A DNA stretch of 64,000 nt, taken from NCBI RefSeq assembly GCF_963924675.1, contig NC_089220.1, forward strand, positions 159,315,270 through 159,379,269, read 5' to 3'. The notes beneath the pieces were generated by a model that was given only the letters and a program-made list of their open reading frames with translations, was not told the DNA's origin and ran no database searches. Of this stretch, positions 57,610-64,000 are shown one piece after another. This DNA is from Phocoena phocoena (taxonomy: Eukaryota; Chordata; Mammalia; Artiodactyla; Phocoenidae). The translations under genes were made by a program, and so were the position numbers. Numbering within the stretch: position 1 is the first letter of the stretch; each line of letters begins with the position of its first letter.

Positions 57610-57810
57610 GGGCTTCCCTGGTGGCACAGTGGTTGAGAGTCCGCCTGCCGATGCAGGGGACACGGGTTCATGCCCCGGTCTGGGAAGATCCCACATGCCG
57701 CGGAGCAGCTGGGCCCGTGAGCCATGGCCGCTGGGCCTGCGCGTCCGGAGCCTGTGCTCCGCAACGGGAGAGGCCACAGCAGTGAGAGGCCCGCATACCG
57801 CCCAAAAAAA
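57610..57810 (+). repeat. CHR-family SINE, short GC-rich cetacean type
   Basis: It starts 'gggcttccctggtggcacag', has B-box region 'gggttcatgcccc', the GC-rich body and a short A tail. The 9-bp duplication 'aagaatcca' is at 57601-57609 and 57811-57819. Confidence 0.95.
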
Positions 57811-57819
57811 AAGAATCCA

Positions 57820-58374
57820 AGTTTTCAGGGATCACAGAAACAGTTCCGTTTAGGACTTGCCAGAGACCACAACCTCCCTGGACTCTGCTGAGCCTTTCAT
57901 CCTTGGCTTTCCGAATGTGATGAATAACAAATCTACTCCTGAAACCAAACAATGTTCATGCCCTTAACAGTTTGGCTGAAGCCTCTGGCGGGATGCAATA
58001 TGGTGCGAATGGGCCCAAGGTCCCAGGCGGGATCTCTGTCAAAGCTCATCTGTCCTGCTCTGTTCCTCTGTCCCACTGACACCCGCAGGGGCAAGTCAGT
58101 GCCCACACAGTCACCAGCACCTCAGACACTCTTAACTAACCTTGTCCATATCACAGCGCAAGGCCATTTCTGCCTGATGATGAATTAGTCCAGAACGCTT
58201 TTTGTGCATTTGGCACTGGACTACTTCCACAAAGCAAGTTGGGCATGTCCATGAAGTCAGACCAGCAGGAAGTTCCTCAAGATAACAGGCAGGATACTGC
58301 CACTCCTTCCTATACACCAGGAAAATGGAAAACACTGAAGGGTTTCTCAATAGAGCGATGAGATCTCAGAATTC
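57820..58374. other. Unique sequence, no gene seen
   Basis: Single-copy, frames up to 78 codons without motif. Confidence 0.35.
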
Positions 58375-58500
58375 AGTGGTGGAAAGTACACCAGATTGGA
58401 GTCTGGAGAGCTGCTCGCCCAGCCCCACTGATCAGCCTTTCAGCAGCCTTGTGACCTGGGATATAACTCTGGAGCCTCAGTTAAGGAGACAGTAAGATGA
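58375..58500 (+). repeat. MIR SINE, 5' half
   Basis: 'agtggtggaaagtacaccag', 'attggagtctggagagctgc' and 'gccttgtgacctgggatata' follow the MIR head. Diverged. Confidence 0.65.
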
Positions 58501-58987
58501 TCTGAGGCCCTTCTGAGGTTCTAAAATCTAGGATTTTATGACTCTTTCCTTCAAAAATCTGTCTTTAATCCCACTGGGAAGGGCCCGTGCAGGGCAGTCA
58601 GTGCTCCAGGGCAGCCCTCCGGTCTCTGGGCGGGGATGCAGATGGCTCCACTGCAAACTGGGAATGGTTTCACCAGTACAGAGATGCCTCTGACAGCCTA
58701 GCAGAGTATACAATGACAACCACATCTGTGAAAATAACAAGTACATGTATTATCTATGAATACTCATTTGCAGATGAAAAGAAGCAAAAAAGTTTAAGAC
58801 AATTTTATATAAGAAAAACTCAGAAGAAAAGCTTATCAATACACTGTAAAAAATTTTTTTCTTTTTGCAAATTAGGAGAAGACTACGATTTTTCCATTTT
58901 TGTGGTAGTGCAGTTTCTGCAAATGAAAAATACTAGGACACAATCTGCAAATCAATCGTAAAGATGAGGATTAAAAACGTGAAGCCT

Positions 58988-59178
58988 GGGCTTCCCTGGT
59001 GGCGCAGTGGTTGAGAGTCCACCTGCCGATGCAGGGGACGCGGGTTCGTGCCCCGGTCCGGGAGGATCCCACATGCCGCGGAGCGGCTGGGCCCTTGAGC
59101 CCTTGGCCGATGGGCCTGCGCGTCCGGAGCCTGTGCTCCGCGAGGGGAGAGGCCACGGCAGTGAAAGGCCTGCTTACT

Positions 59179-59210
<32 letters not shown>
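58988..59210 (+). repeat. CHR-family SINE, short cetacean type (first of a pair)
   Basis: It starts 'gggcttccctggtggcgcag', with B-box 'gggttcgtgcccc', the GC-rich body and a 30-base A run at 59181-59210. Left target copy 'aaaaacgtgaagcct' is at 58973-58987; the next copy follows its A run at 59211-59220. It shares 'ggggacgcggg' and 'gggaggatccc' variants with the second SINE but has many private changes. Confidence 0.95.
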
Positions 59211-59211
<1 letters not shown>

Positions 59212-59220
59212 GTGAAGCCT

Positions 59221-59438
59221 CAGGGCTTCCCTGGTGGCGCAGTGGTTGAGAGTCCGCCTGCCGATGCAGGGGACGCGGGTTCGTGCCCCGGTCCGGGAGG
59301 ATCCCACATGCCGCGGAGCAGCTGGGCCCGTGAGCCATGGCCGCTGGGTCTGCGCGTCTGGAGCCTGTGCTCCGTAACGGGAGAGGCCACAACAGTGAGA
59401 GGCCCACGTACCGCAAAAAAAAAAAAAAAAAAAACCCC
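59221..59438 (+). repeat. CHR-family SINE, short cetacean type (second of a pair)
   Basis: It starts 'cagggcttccctggtggcgc' and ends in a 20-base A run and five C. Target copies 'cgtgaagcct' are at 59211-59220 and 59439-59448. It has private changes not seen in the first SINE. The 232-codon minus frame 58933-59631 is simply the antisense of both SINEs. Confidence 0.95.
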
Positions 59439-59448
59439 CGTGAAGCCT

Positions 59449-59570
59449 AGAAAACTCACAAGACTTGCCCGAGGTCATGCAGCTAATAGAGGCTGAGTAA
59501 ACATTATAGCAGGTCTCCCGATTTCTGGGTAGGTGTTTCCCACTACACAGCTGCCTTCCAAAAGGAGCAG
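59449..59570 (+). repeat. MIR SINE 3' half, separated from its core by two CHR SINEs
   Basis: 'agacttgcccgaggtcatgc' and 'agctaatagaggctgagtaa' are the MIR 3' region. The preceding 'aagatgaggattaaaaacgtgaagcct' across the SINE pair gives the usual MIR 'gatgaggaaactgaggc' context. Confidence 0.75.
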
Positions 59571-60259
59571 TTCTCACCTCTGTTGTACTGCCCTCCAGGC
59601 AAGAAGACTTTGTTGCCTGGCCTGTAATCAATTCCAGCTCTAACCTTTCTTATTTTCAAGCGTTTCCTTGGCATGTGCACCTAAATCGCTCTTCTGATAA
59701 TTTTACCCATTTCCTCATGTTGATAAAAAATGGCCTTCCATCTAGGTAGTAACCAAGCTCTTTAAACCAGCAACTATACTCCAAAGTTTTACAGAGGGGT
59801 GGAAGGGGGGAATCTGTGTGTGACTGTTCTTTGTATCCCATTACTCAGGAGACTGGGCAAAATGAGAGGTCCTCTGAGAGGAGGTTTTGTTAAATGAAAT
59901 CTTTTACTTCTGGTCATTCACACGTGCGTTTTTCTGGTTTAGGAAAATCACTTTCAGACTGCAAACCTGTGAAGGTGTCCAGGGAAAAAACACAGGTACA
60001 GGGGTGCCCTGACAACCCTGCCCACCTCCACCAACAAACAGCGTGACTGAGGCCGCCGGGGAGCCAGCCTCGTGGAGAGCTGCATTCCACAGGTGCCTGA
60101 CTCGCTGGTTCCAAGGTTCCATGGTCACCACTCTGGACTCTGAATCCAGAGATGCCTAAATTGTCCCAAGTTTTAAGGTGTTTGTTTTATTCTATAAGAT
60201 CCATGAGATTTGAGCCCATGTCATCTCACAAGAAATGACCTTTACCTAGTAATATTATT
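59571..60259. other. Unique sequence, no gene seen
   Basis: Frames of 61-75 codons without motif. No repeat recognised. Confidence 0.35.
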
Positions 60260-60440
60260 AATAAATTAGTATTTCTTGAGTGCTTATTTTGTACCAAAGT
60301 AAGTGATCTTGATCTTTTTTCCCATTTTTATCCCCCACACAAGTCTCTGAGGTAGATTTTTTTATTATCCCATTTCACAGAAGAGGAAACTGAGGCTGAG
60401 GGAAGTGATGAAACAGGCCCAGGCACTCGCAGCAGGTGCT
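60260..60440 (+). repeat. MIR SINE
   Basis: 'gtatttcttgagtgcttatt', 'ctctgaggtagattttttta', 'ttatcccatttcacagaaga' and 'ggaaactgaggctgagggaa' form a clear MIR core. Confidence 0.85.
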
Positions 60441-60764
60441 CCACGAACATTAACACATTTGCCTCTTTCACCTTCTTATAGATCTAATAAAGCCTTCTTG
60501 TTCTGTGACTTTTCATTGTATATCTTATTTCCCACATAACTCCTCTACTCTCTGATAAGCAAGTGTTGATTTATTCCCATCCACGTACAGCCCGACACAT
60601 TTTACATGTTCAATGCCTGTTCAGAGAAAAAGCTTTTCACCATCCATTCTAAAGTTTGGGGATTTCATCTCTGTGCTAATAGTGCTGCACTGCCTCAGGT
60701 TCAATTCTAGTAGAGCTCAGTTCCCACCAGAATTTTTAAATTATCACTTTCTCTAAAATGCAGG

Positions 60765-61700
60765 CAAATAAGCATATGTCATCAGGGTAATGCAAATTAA
60801 AATGAGATATTACTCCATACCTATTAGAGTGGCCCAAATCTAACACCACCACCACCAAACGCTGGTGAGACACGGAGCAACAAGGACTCTCATTCATTTC
60901 TGGTGGGAATTCAAAATGGTACAGCTACTTTGGAAGAAAGTCTGGCGACTTCTCACTAAACTAAAGGTACTCACACCATACAATCCAGTAATCACTCTCC
61001 TTAGTACTTACCTAAAGGAGGTGAAAACTTAAGCCCACACAAAAACCTGAACACAGATGTTTATAGCAGCTTTATCTAGAATTGCCCAAACTCAGAAGCA
61101 ATCAAGATGTCCTTCAGTAGGTGAATGGATAAACAAACATGGCACATTCAGACAATGGGATATTATTCAGTGCTAAAAAGGAATGAGTTATTAAGCCACG
61201 ACAAGACATAGAGGAACCTTAAATGAATATTACTAAGTGACAGAAGGCAGTCTGAAAAGGTTACAGACGGTCTGATTACAACTACATGAAATTCTGGAAA
61301 AGGAGAAACTATGGAAACAGTAAAAAAAAGATCAGTGGTTGCCAGGAGTTGGGAGAAAAGAAGGGATGAACAGGTGGAGCACAGAGGATTTTTAGGGCAG
61401 TGAAAATACTCCATCCGACACAGTAATGGTAGATACATGTCATCATGTATTTGTCCAAACCCAAAGAATGTACAGCACCAAGAGTGAACCCTAATGTAAA
61501 CATGGACTTTGGGTGATGATGACGTGTCAGTGTAGGGTCATCAACTGTAGCAAGTTCCATCCTGGTAGGCGATGTTGGTGGTGAGGAGGCTCTGCAGGTG
61601 TGGGGTCACAACACAGATGAGAAGTCTGCTTACCTCTCTATTTTGCTGTGAAAACTGCTCTTTAAAAAGTTGTCTTTAAAAATAAAAATAAATTAAGAAT
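60765..61700 (+). repeat. Old L1M: ORF2 C terminus and 3' UTR
   Basis: ORF2-derived blocks 'ggtaatgcaaattaaaatga', 'gatattactccatacctatt', 'gcaacaaggactctcattca' and 'agatgtccttcagtaggtga' are followed by 3' UTR cues 'aaagaatgtacagcaccaag', 'gtgaaccctaatgtaaacat' and 'gactttgggtgatgatgacg'. The end is A-rich with AAATAAA-like units. Frame destroyed. Confidence 0.85.
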
Positions 61701-62429
61701 AAGGCACGCTACTTTCTTTCAAGAAGCCTCTGAACTTGAGACCATTTTCAAAAGATTAGATAGCATCCTAAGAAAAGTGTGAAAGAAAAAGGCGCCCTTT
61801 TGTCCCAAATGTAAAATAACACCTATTTTCAGCGCCAGACTGGCAGCGCTGACCTGACCGCAGACGGCTCACTCAGTCCAGCAGGAAACACACGGACTGT
61901 GAACATGGCATGCCTGTGCTCAGCCGGGGCCACCATCCTGGGGCAGCAGGCCTGCGGAGAGAGGGCTGAAGGCTCCAGGCTCGACGTCCAGGGACCGGCT
62001 TCTCTTACTGAGCGACCCGACAGCGCAGAACCGCATAACAGTGGCAAGAGCTCCCCACGGACCTGCCGAACGAGCCCCAACCCTGCCCCAGGAGGTGCCG
62101 TTGAGCATCACCCGCAAGGTTAACCCAGAAAGCCAAGTGTCTAACACCACACCACGTTCAAGGTCACTGTATCTTTGGCCTGAACAGCGCAGAGAGAAGA
62201 GACAAACAGAAGATTTAGGAATGTGCAGGTGCCCCCTCAAAGCTGCCTTTGTGTCAACACACAACCCCTAAAATGTGTTACACTCTGATGAACAACCTTC
62301 CACAAATGCCAGTTTAGAGAGTAAACTGGGTGCAAACTTGTTGGGCGGGGGAGGGGGCGTTGGCGAGGAGAAGCGGCAGCATCAGGGGCACTTTGGCAGT
62401 AAATACCAAACAAAACAAAACTCTAATAT
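61701..62429. other. Unique sequence, no gene seen
   Basis: GC-rich patch 61840-62120 with overlapping frames of 74-114 codons on both strands and no domain. G-rich run at 62343-62356. Confidence 0.35.
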
Positions 62430-62700
62430 ACAACTACGCTTTGACTGCGAAATTCTACTCCTTGGAATTTCCTGAGGACCAAAGCAAAGATGTACCGCCA
62501 CGAAAGAATGTACATTAATTAGTCTTCTAAGAATTGCATGTAACATAAAAATTGTATGCAATATTTTAAAAGGATAAATAGGAGATAAGTAAATGATGGA
62601 AGAGCCATAAAACAGAACACTACAACAGTGATTAAAAATGACGAGATAAAAGTATCCTTACTGACATAGAAAAGTTTATGTGAAAAAAATTATGTTTTAA
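62430..62700 (+). repeat. Old L1 3' relic
   Basis: 'gcgaaattctactccttgga', 'atttcctgaggaccaaagca' and 'gtgattaaaaatgacgagat' followed by 'gacatagaaaagtttatgtg' follow the old L1 ORF2 3' end. Frame lost. Confidence 0.65.
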
Positions 62701-62712
62701 AATGGTACCCAA

Positions 62713-62811
62713 GGGGAATGCCTGGCAGTTCAGTGGTTAGGACTCAGAGCTTTCACTGCCAGGCCAGGGTTCCATCCCTGATCGAGGAACTAAGATCTCG
62801 CACGCAAAAAA
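62713..62811 (+). repeat. CHR-family SINE (short tRNA-Glu type)
   Basis: It starts 'ggggaatgcctggcagttca', with B-box region 'agggttccatccct' and a very short A tail. The 9-bp duplication 'ggtacccaa' is at 62704-62712 and 62812-62820. Inserted at the end of the L1 relic. Confidence 0.9.
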
Positions 62812-62954
62812 GGTACCCAAAAGGTGCCTCTCACTAAGGTAGCCCTAAAGCAAAAGCAGAGTCAACATGGTTTCTGTGTTGCTTTAATGGAGATTTTATA
62901 TTGAACAACGGAGAACTGAATGTCTGCGTCCAGTCCCTTTACAGTTAAATTGGC

Positions 62955-63150
62955 ATTCAAAGTAGTATTAAGGAACGAGCAACAGCAGCTACCACAAGTG
63001 GCTATCCACAGTAAAACTCTTTACAATTAGATAAAATGTAAAACTCAGTCCCTCAGTCACACTAGCCACATTTCAGGAGCTCAGTAGCCACATGTGTCTG
63101 GTGACCACCATACTGGACAGCACAGATATGGAACCTTTCCATCACCAGAG
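62955..63150 (+). repeat. Mammal-wide DNA-transposon relic
   Basis: 'tcagtccctcagtcacacta', 'gccacatttcaggagctcag', 'tagccacatgtgtctggtga' and 'catactggacagcacagata' follow the right half of a common non-autonomous element whose consensus has 'agtgctcaatagccacatgtgg'. Family name not assigned. Confidence 0.6.
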
Positions 63151-63904
63151 GAAGCTTTAGAACAAAAGGAAAAGGGTAGGCAAAGAGGATAAGTTGGGGC
63201 TTGACTAATAAAGAATGAAAGCACAGCCCAAGCTTCCGGGTTAGTGTCCACACTAAGCAACAGCACGGCCCACACAGCAACTGCTGAAAAACCATTGGTC
63301 CTTTCATCTATTAATAGGGATGTCACCAACAATTTATAATGGTATATATCTAAGTGACAGCCTTTGAAGCTGAAATCTACAAATTAAACTTAGTCCAAAG
63401 ATAAGACCACTGCACAAAGAAACTTCACGCTGTTCATGCTGTTCCTTAGAAATCAATTCAGAACCAGTTCATTTCAAAAAGAAATCTCATTTCTTAAATT
63501 TAGATCCAAATCATTATTAAACTGCTTGATCACTCAACTTACACATGATGCCCCAAATCATATGCTTTTTGCAAAAAAGCCCCATCCCACCAAGAAAACA
63601 AAGGTGTAACAAGCTAAAATGAAATTCTATAATCTTTTTGTAAAGCCAGTGTCTTCTTTAGATGCACTTACTGCATATGTGTATGCAAATTGATACCTGT
63701 GCATCTACGCATATAGATACATAACACAGAAGAGGAGAAGGAACAAGTCTGCCCTCACTGAACACACGAGCACAGCATTTTCATCCTCCTGAGATAGTTC
63801 AACTCTCAATTTTTCAGGTTAATGAACATAAACAAGGAATCAACCTCAGCAGACAAACGACTTCTATCTGGTTTTGGAATACACTAATAATTTTGCTGAT
63901 AAGT
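63151..63904. other. Unique sequence, no gene seen
   Basis: AT-rich single-copy sequence. Two minus frames of 81-83 codons at 63062-63332 overlap the transposon relic. Confidence 0.35.
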
Positions 63905-64000
63905 TAGTCATTTTTTAACATTTTATTTTGAAATTATTTTCAGATTACAGAAGAATTATAAAAATCGTTCAGAGTTCCTATATACCCTTTGTCCAGCTTC
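63905..64000 (-). repeat. Old L1 3' end, cut by the window edge
   Basis: 'attttattttgaaattattt', 'tcagattacagaagaattat' and 'cagagttcctatataccctt' match the reverse complement of an old L1M terminal region. It continues past the window. Confidence 0.65.

Noticed and set aside
3934..59438. tRNA-like A and B boxes at many positions
   Set aside because: All lie in the heads of CHR SINEs. None forms an intact tRNA cloverleaf, so no tRNA gene is called.
58933..59631. Minus-strand frame of 232 codons
   Set aside because: It is the antisense of two adjacent CHR SINEs, with poly-Phe from their A tails. The same peptide phrases recur in antisense frames of every other CHR copy.

Overview
The window reads as nuclear DNA from a mammal, most likely a cetacean. 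The main evidence is the density and type of its SINEs. About eighteen tRNA-Glu-derived CHR-family SINEs carry the head 'cttccctggtggcgcagtggtt', RNA polymerase III A and B boxes, and either a short GC-rich body of about 200 bp or a long body of about 320 bp. The short GC-rich form is typical of whales and dolphins. Artiodactyl/cetacean-type L1 3' ends are also present, and I saw no BovB-type LINE. Odontocete versus mysticete cannot be decided from the sequence alone.

I find no protein-coding exon, tRNA, rRNA or other RNA gene that I would defend. The long reading frames are L1 ORF2 remnants, SINE antisense frames, microsatellite translations or GC-rich chance frames. The window is best described as intronic or intergenic sequence: old mammal-wide repeats (L2, MIR, MaLR LTRs, hAT relics, old L1) form a base layer, with younger L1 and CHR insertions, many with clean target-site duplications (TSDs), on top.

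Layout. 1-6.6 kb: mostly unique sequence, two CHR SINEs, an L1 3' end and a long CHR. 7.1-10.6 kb: an old L2-like LINE split by a 1.6 kb L1 (15-bp TSD) and a long CHR. 11-19 kb: MIR, L2, CHR and hAT pieces. 19.6-24.5 kb: old L1 and MIR relics in unique DNA. 24.5-26.4 kb: an inverted duplication of about 230 bp that includes the head of a CHR SINE. 27.6-33.3 kb: microsatellites, a twin-primed L1, an L1 nested in a MIR, and a MaLR LTR with a very long CT tract. 33.3-39.5 kb: mostly single-copy sequence with a CpG-rich patch, a TATA/initiator-like arrangement and a G-run cluster. 39.6-49.4 kb: an MLT1 LTR, CHR SINEs and MIR/hAT relics. 49.4-52.6 kb: a decayed hAT transposon with recognisable transposase, hit by a CHR SINE and followed by an old L1. 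53-64 kb: MIR, L2 and L1 relics, and a remarkable pair of CHR SINEs at one target site.

No new biological system is evident. The items most worth a second look are the inverted duplication, the double SINE target site, the twin-primed L1, the hAT transposase fossil and the possible core promoter near 36.2 kb. Repeat family names come from remembered consensus sequences, not from a database search.
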